A stretch of 64,000 bases of DNA. Origin: Uranotaenia lowii (Eukaryota; Arthropoda; Insecta; Diptera; Culicidae). Each line of letters begins with the position of its first letter. Within the stretch, counting starts at the first letter, position 1. Shown here piece by piece: positions 11,289 to 22,954 of the stretch. Made by a program: the position numbers and the translations under genes. The stretch is from positions 283,295,456-283,359,455 of the forward strand of contig NC_073693.1 in the NCBI RefSeq assembly GCF_029784155.1. Direction: 5' to 3'. The notes beneath the pieces were generated by a model. The model ran no database searches. It was not told the origin of the DNA and saw nothing but the letters and a program-made list of their open reading frames with translations.

Positions 11289-12300
11289 CAGTGTCGAACA
11301 AAACATTAAGACCACTCTTATGCAAAAAAATCAATTATGTGAAACCTAGCGACGAGCACTTATACTAGTATGAAAACCGCGAGCTTAACGCAATCAAAGC
11401 AACCCATTTTAGCTTAACGCACCGATAGCTGTCAAAAGTTGAAAACCGATGCGACAAAATATAGGACCAGTTCCTCGTTTCGGCTACCAAGTGTTGCTTT
11501 GAGCGATTTTTGAAGAAAATTGATTGTTTCTCGGTGGCATTTTGTGTTTTTCGGATCCTAGTAATGTAAACAAAAAGTATGTAAGGTTTTAATTCGCGAA
11601 TTCTAGTTGCAGTCAACGAAAAAGGCAGGCAGCAGCCAAAACGAAATCGTGGAGTACTTGGAACGACTAAAGCTTTCCTGTTTAATGCTCTCCACGACCG
11701 CAAAAAATCTGAAACTATTGGACGCCCAAGGAAAACGACCGCGAAAGATGATTCTGACATAATGCGGGCCTCCAAAAAAGATCCTTTCAAGGCCTCGAAA
11801 AAGATCCGGGACGAACCGAATTTGTCCGTGAGTTCCCGAACAGTTCAGAGGCGGCAGGTGGAGCAAGGGCTAGGTGGTGAAAGCCTTCGGAAGGTCCCGA
11901 TGTTGACGCCGAAACATCTGAAGGCGCAGATGAAGTTCGCACAAGACCATTTCGATTGGATCGGTCCGAAGAAGGAGAAGCAGTGGCGAAATAAACTGCG
12001 GTCGGATTAGACGGAGGTCAACCTCATCAGCTCGGACGGAAAAACTTGGGTTCATCGTCTAACATGCCACAGTATACCAAGAAGACATTCAAGCATGGAG
12101 GAGGAAATATTATCGTGTGGGGGTGCTTCTCCTGGTACGAAGTTGGCCCCCTGTATTGGGTGGATAAGATCATGGAGTACCTCATTCATGCATTCATGCA
12201 GGATAACGATCCGAAACATACTGCTAAGGTCGTCAAAAAGTGGTTACAGTACAAGTTACAGGAGTGAAGAATAAAGAAAAATAAAACAATCCTGAACTCA
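11289..12300 (+). mobile_element. Degenerate Tc1-type (DD34E-like) transposon
   Basis: The left end follows a TA dinucleotide (11287-11288) and reads cagtgtcgaacaaaacatta, a typical Tc1 inverted-repeat start. The transposase remnant lies within about 11600-12267. No matching inverted repeat is visible on the right; the sequence runs into AT-rich DNA after about 12270, so the 3' end has been lost. The element is dead. Confidence 0.75.
11600..12267 (+). pseudogene. Tc1-like transposase pseudogene
   Basis: Pieces in different frames add up to a Tc1 transposase. The helix-turn-helix region shows KKSETIGRPRKTTAK and ends in SVSSRTVQRR; a middle part shows HLKAQMKFAQDHFDW. The first catalytic block has decayed: the residues aligned with WSDET read RSD followed by a stop at 12008-12010. 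Next come YTKKTFKHGGGNIIVWGCFSWY and GPLYWVDKIM. The frame then jumps by deletion to the second catalytic block, QDNDPKHTAKVVKKW. The region that should hold the final glutamate is absent. There are several stops, frameshifts and one internal deletion. It is typical of old Tc1 copies. Confidence 0.8.
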
Positions 12301-12470
12301 GAAAAAAATTATACAAAATCTGTAAATCTTAACTTTACCTCAAGAACATTTTATTGAACTGAAATCATTTGACTCAACTTCTATTCCTCAATTCAAAGTC
12401 CATATTTTTCTTCAATGCAACAAATATTGCCGTAAACTACCCAGCTGTCACACCAATCAGCATCATTTCG
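12301..12470. other. Short AT-rich gap
   Basis: AT-rich, with no coding signal and no recognised repeat end. Confidence 0.4.
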
Positions 12471-13560
12471 CAATCACCGCCAATAGCCTATGAGCGGTCG
12501 CTCGGCTCGGGACATTTTCCTAGGAAATTCCCGTGGGATTAGAGAATTGCTCCAGCCCACGCAACCCCTTATAGCCGCTGATATCCGAAATTATTGGAAA
12601 CCACACAGAAGCTGAACAATCAGTATAGCGAGGAAAAAATATCTTTCCTCTACTTATGAATAGTAATTACTGTTATTCTACACACATGTAGACATAAATG
12701 TATAGTAACTTCCCAGGAGTGAAGCAGAAAAAAGTACAAACTCATACCTACGGTAGCGAACGAACAATTGAACGGCAGAAAAAAAACTGCACATGGAAAT
12801 GATTCTCCTGTCCGTCACTAGTTGTGTTGTGTAGCTGAAAGCTCGAGACATTTGACGAAGTTCCTCTTCGAGCACGCAGCTTGTTGTATTTACCTACTAA
12901 GCACGCAGGAGTCAGAGCGAACTCCGGAACAATCGTCGACTCACATCTCGTTGAAGATCTCAACAAACGAGCAGGGGAGCGAACCACCCACATAAGCTGA
13001 TACTGCCACTGATGGAAGAGCCTTGGATCAATCCACCTAGCAATCTATCATCGCTACATGCGAACAACTTGATCACAAACTTCTCTCTCGTTCCAAAGCG
13101 TAAGCGTAAAAAGGCCTGAATCGAGTGAGCGAACTACAACAACTACAACGCCCCGCAGTGATGTAACCCGGGTGGACGGAACCAGAACTCAGCATCAGCA
13201 TCACATTATCATCGCCATCATCATCTCATCTCCACTCACACATGATGGCAAAGGTGAACATGAAACGAAACCGCGAGAGCACGAGCGCAGGGGGAGATGT
13301 TACCTCCGGCCGGAATGGCATAAAACTGGAGTGCCCACCATCATCATCACCGCCTCGTTTCCGAAACTACACCGCGAGGCGGCGCGGCGACGGTGCACTA
13401 GTAATTCAAATTACGTCATTAATTCAGATGGCGCTTGATGCGGCAGGCGGTCGGCACTTGCTTGCTGAAGATTGTCGATGACAAACGTTTGGCGCTTTGG
13501 CTTATCGGCTTCAACATCATCAACTGGTGGGCTTTGGCCGTGGAATATCGAATCGATTGA
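12471..13560. other. GC-richer unique block, no recognised gene
   Basis: Balanced base composition with catcat/atcatc runs at 13190-13230 and 13345. The open frames on both strands overlap and have no recognisable motif. Probably ancestral DNA between insertions. Confidence 0.45.
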
Positions 13561-13869
13561 TCCGTTTTCCATTATTACGATTGTATTATTTCTTGGTTAC
13601 TGATTCTTAATTCAATTTTTTTTACTTCAATATTTTTTAAAAATTATTTTATTGTTCAGTTCAATCACTTATTTTTTAACATTTGATGCCATCCACATCA
13701 TTTGTCCTTCAGACATCTCGTTGAACCTATTTTAACGAAATACGGTACAAATATTTACCGAAAGAATCAGAACTACTCAAGCATGTCAAAAGTGAAGTCA
13801 TTCTCATCATCTCTGCAGGGGGCTTAAAAGCTCCTTCACAAACCAAAAAAACTCCACCAACCATGACAT

Positions 13870-14220
13870 CTACACGGAAAATAATAAAAAGGTCAAATTT
13901 ACCGGTTTTTGAACCGGTGAACGCTCGTGAAAACAAAAAAAAGGTAACTTTTACCTTTTCGAGGTGAAACTCACCTCACCGCGAGTAAAAGTTAACCTGA
14001 TTCTAGCTGGTAAAAAGGTGAAAAAAGATAAAACTTTCCTCGTTACCAAGTTAAGTTAACCTGAATCGAGACGAATAAAAAGATAAAGTTCACCTAGAAA
14101 AAAGGTAAATCCAAAAAAGATACCTTCTACCTAAGTAAGCTTACCTCGTAGTGCGGTGAATTCTACCTAAATTGGGCTGGAAAAAAGGTACAATTCACCT
14201 AGAAAAAAGGTAAATTAAAA
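13870..14220. repeat. Cluster of AAAGGTAAA / ACCTTTTT / TTCACCT motifs, left cluster
   Basis: About 350 bp contain more than ten short motifs of the type aaaaggtaaa, ttaccttttt, ttcacctagaaaaaa and ggtgaatt, in both orientations. A second cluster with the same vocabulary lies at 16320-16510, on the other side of the Myb/SANT-like remnant and the LINE fragment. The arrangement resembles the subterminal repeat arrays that many DNA transposons use for transposase binding. That reading is inference; I could not pair exact termini. Confidence 0.5.
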
Positions 14221-14285
14221 CAATGTTCCTGTGAACCTGTTTGCTGGAGTCGCATCAGTTTTTTCATTCAGAAACAAGTTTTGAA

Positions 14286-14580
14286 ATGGTGCGCCATATG
14301 CAAGAATCGGAACAAAATGGTAAATATAAGTTTAAATTTTATTTAGTTCTATTAGCTAATATTGTTTATTGTTTATGTTACAGATAGATCGAGTTGGCTC
14401 GAACGGAAAAGAACACGAATGTGCTAATACAGGAAGATCCAGCGGCCATGGTAGGGTGGAAAAATACGAAAAAGGTGACCGAAAGGAAGCCAGAAGTATT
14501 TATCCGGCAAAGGAGCAAAATGCAGATCACCGAGCCGGTTTGCCACCAGCCCGTGGGAAGGAAGTAGCAATGGTGTTGCC
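14286..14580 (+). pseudogene. Spliced Myb/SANT-like remnant (transposon-associated)
   Basis: An ATG at 14286 opens a short exon (MVRHMQESEQN) ending at 14319. A 64-bp intron follows, with GT at 14320-14321, a pyrimidine-rich end and AG at 14382-14383. The second exon reads RSSWLERKRTRM, then a one-base shift, then LIQEDPAAMVGWKNTKKV. The pattern of Trp, Thr-Arg and Lys-Lys residues recalls Myb/SANT-like DNA-binding domains in accessory proteins of cut-and-paste transposons. It sits between the two motif clusters at 13870 and 16320, which fits an element-encoded gene. The frameshift and early stops make it a pseudogene. The family call is tentative. Confidence 0.4.
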
Positions 14581-14811
14581 CCAACAATGACTTTTTTGGG
14601 CATGGTCATAGATTCCAAAACAATAATAAAATGGTGAAAATCCCCGTCTATCTTGAAAAAAATTCCAATTAGGAATAAGTAAATGAGTGAGTAAAACTGA
14701 AAAAATATGTCCTTGGATGACATTCGAAGTGTGGCAGCTTTCGAAAACCAGAGATAGCCTGCGAAAATGGAGAAGGAATCCCAGCCCACAATATTACTGA
14801 GCAGCTGAAAA

Positions 14812-16217
14812 GTACAAATAGAATACTACGAACAACTGATGAATAATTCTAACATGAAACTACTGTGGAAACAAATAAACGAAAAAGTTGAAAAGAATTT
14901 TAAGCCCAGTGACCTGGTTTTGAATATAAATGAAGAATCTGTAAGTGACCCATTAGAAGTAGCGAATTCTTTTAACGATTTTTTACATCAATTGGACGAC
15001 AACTAGCTAGTCAACACCATTCAACTGGAAACATTAATGAGCATGGCACAATACAACGAATCAGACACTCCGCGTATCTTCGGTCAACGACAGTCCGAGA
15101 AATTCAAAACTGGATCCTTCTAAAGCTTCTAGAGTTGATGGCTTCCCAGTATCTGCACTTCAAATCTTTAGCCCCTATCCTCTCGGTGTCTTTCAACGAT
15201 AGCGTGTGTTTAAGCCAGCATCCTGAATCCTTAAAACTTGCTGTCGCACGTCCAGTCTTCAAATCTGGCGATCCGAAACAACTCAATAGCTATCGACCGA
15301 TTTTCTTTTTTGTCTGCGTTCAGTTAAGTTTATGAGAAATTTATTACTACAAGACTGCACGAATTTCTAGATGGTTAAGGCTTCCTTTTATGAGTGCAGC
15401 AACATGGATTTCGTAAAGGTGGTTTTACGAAGACAGCTGGAATAAGGAGATACCGGCTACCTTGTTCCTGGATCTTTCGAAGACCTTTGGCACAATAGAT
15501 CATCGTTTGCTATTGAAAAAATTAAAATCGTACGGTATTAAGGAGTAGTCAACGATTTTATGCGAAGTTATTTGCACAATCGCCAACAAGTCGTCAAGAT
15601 AATCGATACCTTAAGTTCAAAATTACTGATAACGGCTGTAGGTGTACCCCAAGTAGCAATTTAGGACCATTATTGTTTTTCATCTACGCGAATGACCTAT
15701 CGATGCTTCAACTGTGTGGTATCCCTAAACTTTTTGCTGATGACATGGTGCTAGAGTATTCCACTAAAGATGTGGAAACAATAAGTGAAATTAAGAAAGA
15801 CTTGCTTAACACTGCTAAAACAAAATTTACAATTTTCCGTGGAATCAAAACCAAACTTCCATCATATTCACCCTTAATTCACAAACAAAACGAAATAGAA
15901 GAAGTTTCTAACTTTAAATACTTAGGTGTTCACCTAGATAATTGTTTATCGAGGAAACCTCATATAGCATACATAATAAAAAATTGTGCTCCAATCTGCG
16001 GAATCATACGGAAGTTTTCGTACTTCATGCCTAAACATATTTTACAGAAGCTTTATCATAGTTTTGTACACAGTCGATATACATACGCTATCAGTGTCTG
16101 GGAACACACTAATGTATCTAACTTATCAACGGTGAAAGTCCAGCAAAACAGATGTATGGAAGCAATTTTTAAACTATCTTACAGGTATCCTAGCTTAGAA
16201 TTGTACAAATAGAATAC
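14812..16217 (+). pseudogene. LINE fragment: linker plus reverse transcriptase (CR1/Jockey-like)
   Basis: The plus strand encodes pieces of a non-LTR retrotransposon ORF2. The endonuclease-RT linker reads IEYYEQLMNNSNMKLLW from 14815. An early RT block reads LAPILSVSFNDSVCLSQHP and ends in KSGDPKQLNSYRPI, at 15170-15305. The longest open part, 15673-16212, reads FFIYANDLSML, then the catalytic FADD (LFADDMVLEY), then NFKYLGVHLDNCLS and VQQNRCMEAIFKL. Stops and frameshifts occur between about 15000 and 15670. No 3' UTR or tail is seen. A 15-bp direct repeat (gtacaaatagaatac) occurs exactly at 14812-14826 and 16203-16217. It is dead, and inserted within or next to the Myb/SANT-like remnant. Confidence 0.78.
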
Positions 16218-16319
16218 AATATATTGCCCTGGATAGTAAAAATCCATAATATCCACCACAATTTTAACATGCAACATTATAACACTAGGTTTATCTAGCA
16301 TTTACCTATTTAATCAGTG

Positions 16320-16510
16320 AATGGGAAAACGGTAGAAATCTACGGTTTTGCTTAGTGAATCTTGAAAACGTAAAATTTACCTTTTTCTACGTGAAACGAA
16401 TAAAGGGTACACTTCACCTTTTTGTAGGAGAATGAAAAAGGCAAAATTTACCTTTTTGCAAGGTGAATGGAAAAAAAGGTTAAATTTACCTCGAAAGATG
16501 GGTTTTACGT
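16320..16510. repeat. Cluster of AAAGGTAAA / ACCTTTTT motifs, right cluster
   Basis: Repeated motifs such as aaaatttaccttttt, cttcacctttttgtagg, gcaaggtgaatgg and aaggttaaatttacctcg. They match the vocabulary at 13870-14220 and could mark the other end of one element of about 2.6 kb holding the nested LINE. Confidence 0.5.
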
Positions 16511-16804
16511 TTTTTTTAACTAAATATCAACATTTCTTTTTCTATTTTTGGTCATAATGATAAAGATGGCTCAAATGGATATTACACTTAACAACTTCAT
16601 TGGGGAACTATAATAAGACTCACAATTGTAGGAGTTCAACCAAGTGTTCAACCAAAGGCGAACACGAAATTATTGAGACACATTCAACAGGGCATAACTT
16701 TTTTACCATTGGGTAAAAATCAACCAAATTTTGCACACTTCCTCATTGATGTGTATTGTTTACATGCTGTCAAACTCGAAGTCGTGATTTTAGATTCAAC
16801 TTAA

Positions 16805-17806
16805 ATGGAGGTGAACCAACGCGAGTCGAGAGAACGAATTCTTTCCAAACACCTGAAATTTCCCGACCTGTCGCACCGGCAGTTGGGAAAAATGTTGAAC
16901 CATCTATAGTGTTGAAGCGGTTCCAAGAACGGTTGACTTGGACCACGGCAACGGAGCTGGAAGAAAACGGGACCAGAGAACAAAAAGACGGAAGGAAAGG
17001 TGAAGCGGATGGTTAAAGCAAATCCCAACGTCTCAAGCCGTGATTCGGCTAAAAAGGTCGAAATGTCGCAGAGCTACGTCCAGAATGCAAATAAAAGAGC
17101 TGGACTACATACATACAAGGTACAGAACTTCCTGAACCGCGATGAACGACAACAATCGACGGCTTAAACTTGGGCACGGAAGCTGTACGAGAAGATACTG
17201 ACAAAATATGGCTGCTGTGTGATGGACGACGAAATGTATTTCAAAGCCGATTTTAAGTAAACTCCGGGGTTGGAATTTTTCACCGGCGAGGGCAAGTTCT
17301 ATGTGAACGACAAATTTAAGAAGAAAGTTTCGAAGTTCGCCTCCAAATATCTCTTTTGGCAGACCATCTGCTCCTACGGTCTGAGGAGTGAGCCTTTTGT
17401 GACAAAGGGCACAGTAAATGGCGAGATATTCAAATCTGAGTGCCTAGAGGAACGCCTTTAGCCGTTTTTGCAGCAGCACGACAAAGCTCCGCTATTTTGG
17501 CCGGATTTGGCATCATGCCACTATTCTAAAAGTGTCCTGGAGTGGTATGAGGCCAATTCTGTCCATTTTATTCCAAAGGACATTAACCCTCCAAATTATC
17601 CGGAGCTGCGCCCAGTGGAGTAGTACTGGGCAATAATGGAACGGGAACTTCGGAAGAGCAAGAAGACAGTCAAAAACGAGAAGGACATGTTAAGAAAATG
17701 AAAAAAAAAACTGAGTAACTGCTACCGGATGACACTGTAAAGACTCTGATGGAGGGCATCAAGCGAAAATGCGTTCAATTGTATACTCAAGGCTCCATCG
17801 ATTAAC
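16805..17806 (+). pseudogene. DD37E Tc1/mariner transposase pseudogene
   Basis: From the ATG at about 16805, broken frames assemble into a transposase of normal length (about 330 codons). The N-terminal helix-turn-helix part includes FPDLSHRQLGKML. Then come KRMVKANPNVSSRDSAKKV and YGCCVMDDEMYFKADFK with the first catalytic Asp, then ASKYLFWQTICSYGLRSE. PLFWPDLASCHYSK carries the second Asp, and PPNYPELRPVE the final Glu. I count 37 residues between the second Asp and the Glu, the spacing of the mosquito DD37E family. Stops lie after FK (17258), after ERL (17459) and after PVE (17622), with others towards both ends, so it is dead. Inverted repeats could not be paired. It is a different, older subfamily from the copy at 57281-59241. 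Confidence 0.82.
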
Positions 17807-18250
17807 TTTTCTTTTGATTTTTGAAGTAAATGTATTTTTAAAACTGCCCTAAAATCTTGGTTTCCACGGTGTCGGTGTCGCAATAATTTCGCTTTCGACC
17901 TTTAAAAGCCGTGTATCGTAGTTTTTCCATAAAGATGGGTAGGTTTAAGATCAGATAACTAGGTTTAACTCAAAGGACGTAGACAAAATAGTTCTATAAA
18001 CTCATCTACGGAGAAAAAATTACATTAAAAAGTTTTGTAGTAATTGAGTGTTTAACGTATACTTTGCGGCAAAATTGAAGAAAAGCAATAATATGACCTT
18101 TTTTACGGCCATAGAAGAAGTTCGTCTTTAGACGACTTCCTCCTATCGCTTTTCCGATAGTTCCGATAGGCGAGTTATCAAAAACTGATTCTGTTTTACC
18201 ATATTTTGAGGTTAAGGTGTTAAAGTTCCAAAGTACTCCAAGAACAACTT
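17807..18250. other. Non-coding gap
   Basis: AT-rich sequence after the dead transposase. It contains an imperfect inverted stretch near 18120-18180 (gacgacttcctcctatcgc). No gene is seen. Confidence 0.4.
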
Positions 18251-21200
18251 ACGTATAATTACCTCCAGACTCCCGAAGCCAAAGCAGTAGACCAGACACG
18301 CAAACATCGAAAGACGTAGGTACCAGCAATTCCGAACTCAATAGGAAACGATCTTTTCCTTGAGCTTGAGAGGAAATCTCACCGACTAGATGAAAGGAAA
18401 AAGAAGCAGCAGGCTTCTTTCTGTGAAGGAACTTTTCCCCCATCCACCACAAACGGTTCCACTACAATTTTTCTTTCTTTGGACTCATTTTGGTGTCAAG
18501 ACGAACGGGACGAAACAAGTAGATTACGCGAGGGGAGAGCGTGTGATCCATCCACGATGTTCGCCTAGCCGCGAAAGGAGGAAGATCACCCCATCCATCC
18601 GTAGAATAAAGGCAAAAGCCAAAAGGAGAGAAGGGGGAAAAATCATGAGAAAATAATAATCTCATTTTGTCGAGTCGCGTTTCTTGTGCTGCTGGTTCCC
18701 AGCAGCAAATCGCTGCTACACTACACTAGCTTCTTCCGAGGGGTTGTTGTCGGTTTGGTTGGGAGGATTGTGTTTTCCTTCCCTCGCTCGGTTGCTCCAT
18801 TTCACTTCAGTTCACTTCTTCTGGCGGTGATGAAGCTAGGAGTTTTTCCTGTCTGCTTTGCCCCATTTCGGAACGGAGGAGCCCCCCCTCCCCTCTCTTG
18901 CTTCCACCAATGAAAGGCAGCAGCAGTAAATCGGAACACGACCATCACTTTTGCTCTATGATCTCTTCTCAGCCAGCACTGCTGTTTGGATCGTCGGTTG
19001 AAGTTGGTACGCCATCATCCTTTCGCCCCGTGGGGCGTTACGGCCAAATGGTTGAGAAACTATCGCTTCTTATAAACTAGAGCTTGGCTCACAGACACTT
19101 CAAGCGCGCAATAGAAGAAAGGGGGAAAAAGTGGGGTTATGGAGCCGGAGCAACAGAAAAAAAGCGTGCGCGGGGAATTAGGAAGCTCGGCTTGGCTCAG
19201 CTCAGCTCGGAAGGTTGTGGTGGATAACTGTAATTCGGAAGTTTTCCTTTAGCGTTTTGCTGCTGCAAGCAGCGTAAAGCTGTTATTTTTTTTTTTTGGT
19301 TTGATTTCCTTCGCTATTCCTCACGTCGTCGCCGGCCATCGTCATGTCGAATCCCAGCCACAGGGTCTCACAGGGTCTATGAACGAACAAAATTCGGATG
19401 TAACGGTTTTCGGTGTCTCGGAAATCGGTAATTGCCCCTCCGAGCTTCGTTAGATGGGCTTTTATTATTTGGGAGGAGAGTTTGCAATCAAAGCGTGGCG
19501 CTGTGCCCTATTTCCTAAATTTCGGTATCCGGAATCCATCGAAAAAAGTTTGCTTATACCAAGTGTGGTAAATCGAATCTAGCATTGACAAATGAATTGA
19601 ATTGTGGGTATCCTTATCAGAGAACGACTGATGGTCGTTGCTAAATATTTACGAAACCGAAAAAAACCTCCGAAATGCTGCAGCCAAACCGCAAACCCAC
19701 GTAAAGTCAAACCACACAAAGTCCTTGAGAATAAATTCACATCTTTATGAAGACAGCAAACAGGCAAGAGGAATAAAATTCTCAGCTCAATTGAGAAGTC
19801 GCCTTAGCAGTAAGAATAGACTGGGAATGAAGGAGGACGACATCGAGAAGCGTGATGTTCATTGGAGCAGACTCAACGAAGAAGCTGACGCTAAGAAGTT
19901 TAATTTCGACTTTATTTATTTATCCTCGCGTTTTTCCTCGCATCGCCTTCAACTTGTTCAGAGTCTTCGCCTTTTTTTACGACCAAGCTCGGTTCGAATC
20001 AGGATGTTAATTTTAGAGGAGAGACATTCGTCCGAGTAGGACGAAGGAATGTTGTAAATTTTAATCCGTTCTCCACTGGCTCAGAAGAATTATGGGAAAA
20101 TAAAATACCCTTTGGGTAAACAAACAACAACGGTGTGACTCGAAAACGTGTCCACCAACAGGCAAGCCTAAAAGCTGATATCCTTGAAATTTTTCCTGTT
20201 CTGTCCACTGCTCCACACTCCTTAATTGGATTGAATCCTTATGTGCAGAGTCCTCGCCGGTTTACGATTCTGCGAAAATCCCCACCCAACAAACGAAACT
20301 CACTTGACGGGTTTCAGCACATCGCCGGGACCGGTTCGGCTCCAATCGATTTCATCCAACAACAAAAAAAAGCCACACTGACGATATTCAATCCTTGTGG
20401 ATGTCCTTTTTTGTCCTTGGAAGCACCTTCTCAGAAACACTAACACACTCACAGTAGGAAATAAAATGAACGTTAAATCGCCGTTCGTCCGTTCCGTTTC
20501 GTGTGCTTATTTTAGAATCGAATCCGCGTTTAGTCCCTGTTCCGAGTTGCAATACGACATAGCACAGAGCACCACACAAAGATTTTCACCAATCGATGTT
20601 TCTACGACGAAATGGCCGGCCGGATATCGCGTTTCCTCGACTTAAAACTTGGAGACCGTTCAGTCGATTCTACTTGCGCACTTCTTCTGAATCCTTCTGA
20701 ATACTGAAATTCTTCCTCCGGTTCCTCTGTATTTTCACAGCAGCAGATCGCGACACAGACGAACGCGGACTCACATCATTCCGTTCCGCCGTTCCGCACT
20801 TCACTGTGGATGGGGTCTGGCGGTAGAGCGGCCGCAAGTCAACCAGGCCGAGATTGTGAAAGAATTCCTAAACACTACTCCACTCCATCGTTTCCGACCG
20901 ACCTCGTCGCCAATTACGCCTCTTCCTGCGGATCGCGAGCGAGAGGAATCAAGGAACTCTCGCACACACAGATCCGTAAGAAAGCCGGAGTCAATAAGTC
21001 AGGCCGAGGAGGATCACCGATTTTTTTCCTTCTATCTACTTCTTTCAAAGCAAAGAAAGGGGATCCACACCCATACAAACAACTAGCATAGCGCAACGCG
21101 AGAGAATCGCGTCCGCGTCGTCGCGCGCGAGGCTATTCGGGAGTACGCTCAGCTCTTTTCAAGCACTCCGTGCTTGGAAAGGGATCGGCTGTTTTTTTTT

Positions 21201-21690
21201 GGAATCACGGCGCTGCTCCTCGCGAGTCTCGCGACGCGAGTGGAGCTTGTGTATGTGTTCAAAGAGCGGTTCGCGTTCTTACTTAGCGATGAACGCGGTT
21301 ACGTCAGCAATAATCTCTGTTTCGGTGTTTCTGTCCTACCCACTAGCAATGAATGGGGAGATGTGGAGCTGGCGTTGAGGTTAGGGTGTTGGCCGCGCGG
21401 TAGAAGTCATAAAATCGGTTAGATGCGGGGAAACCGATTGTGGCCGACTGTTTGCTTCGACGATGTGTATAGGACTGGGACTGGCGTAACATTCGTAGAA
21501 TTGATGGATAAAAAGCTCCAGGAATTGAATTTCTGTTCGTTCGGGCGACTAGGGGTAGTGTCCGCGACCGATGAGGACGATTTCGTCCGTGATCACGCGA
21601 GGATCGAGTGTTTTTTCGCCCCCGGGTCGTCATTAATTCCTAGATTTTTCCAGGGAATGGGCTCCTCTGGGTTAAACTGATATTTTTAGA
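18251..21690. other. Long GC-richer block, no recognised gene
   Basis: The longest stretch in the window free of recognisable transposons. It is CpG-rich between about 20740 and 21320 (tcgcgtccgcgtcgtcgcgcgcgagg near 21108). Several frames remain open for 60-130 codons on both strands, but they overlap and have no domain I recognise. The base composition would suit a host promoter or 5' UTR, especially around 20700-21400, but no start codon with a credible coding exon follows. If a host gene starts in this window, this is one of the two most likely places. Confidence 0.4.
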
Positions 21691-22161
21691 CCAAAAACAA
21701 CTGGATAAAAGACGTTTTTTAGGAGTATTTGCAATTCAGCTTTTTCATCGAAATTTTGATCATAAATTTTTCAAATATGTATTGCATACAATTTCAAATG
21801 TGCGAATATAAATTGTGCTCTCGGTGAAATCCTCTTGTACATTTTTCATTTTTTCCCTAAATTCTTCGACGATGTTGAAAACTTGCAAAGAAAAGAATCT
21901 GAACTTATCACATAGTGAAGATTTTTTTTTTTTCAACTTGCGCCTTTTTCGTTTCAATCGCAGATATTTAGCTTATTTTGTTTATTTATCAAGACACAGC
22001 TTCTATAAGTTTTTGTTTGAAAGTTATTCTAGGATACTTAAAACTACATAGGTACCCAATTTAAGAAGTTTTCAGTTCATTTTCAGGTTGCCGATTAGAT
22101 ATTTATTTACAGATCTTTTTATGTTTTGACTTCAGATGTCTTTCGCGTAGTAAGTTTAAAG
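21691..22161. other. AT-rich gap
   Basis: AT-rich sequence between the GC-richer block and the foldback at 22162. No gene or repeat end is recognised. Confidence 0.4.
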
Positions 22162-22954
22162 TAATAGACTGTGTCGATTTGGGGTCATTTTTGAATTTCT
22201 TAAACCCTGGAGTCTTAAAAGCTTCCTTTTGGTTCAAAACTTATCCACGATTTTTTTGCAAAATTTTTAAGTGACGTTTACATAGGTAAATTTGAACTTA
22301 AAGGTTTGTATGGGGAAATTGAATATTTTGTACTGAAAATCAACATCATTTTTGTTTATTCTATGAAACCTCATGGTTTTCGTGCTAATTTATAAATTCT
22401 TTAAGGGAAATTTTCAGCAGGAACAACTTTGTCGAAGACCATAACTTCGTATCTTATTGGGTAAGAAAGTAATATTGGCTGTTTAACAGGGATATATTTT
22501 TTGACATTGAATAACAAAAAAAAATCAATCGACATCACTGCTGGTTGCCTAGCGAGTTATTGCGTGACAACTTTTCATGCAATTCTTCACGACGCACAAG
22601 CAATGATGTCAAATGAAAAGACATATCCCTGTTAAACAGCTAATAACTTTTTTACCTAATAAGTTACGAAGTTATGGTCTTATACAAAGTTGATCAGATG
22701 AAAATTTCCCTTAGAGAATTTATAAATTTTCACAAAAACCATAAGCAGGCCACAGAAGAAACAAAAATGATGTTGATTTTTCAGTACAAAATATTCAATT
22801 TTCTCAAACAAACCTGAGAGTTCAAATTTACTCAGGTAAACATTACATAAAAATTCTGCAAAAAATCGTGAATGAGTTTAAAACCAAAACGAAACTTTTA
22901 AGACTCCAGGGATTGAGAAATTCAAAAATGACCACAAATCGACTCAGTCTATTA
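22162..22954. mobile_element. Foldback (long inverted repeat) element
   Basis: Two inverted arms of about 345 bp (22162-22505 and about 22615-22954) enclose a centre of about 100 bp. The outer ends pair taatagactg with cagtctatta. The arms continue as tcgatttg(g/t)ggtcattttt, then the block reading ctggagtcttaaaag, and an inner block containing agggatat and tttaacag. There are scattered mismatches and no coding capacity. The element could be bounded as atagactg...cagtctat with flanking TA, but the flanks are too AT-rich to be sure. It differs from the Transib-like foldback at 5565. Confidence 0.7.
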
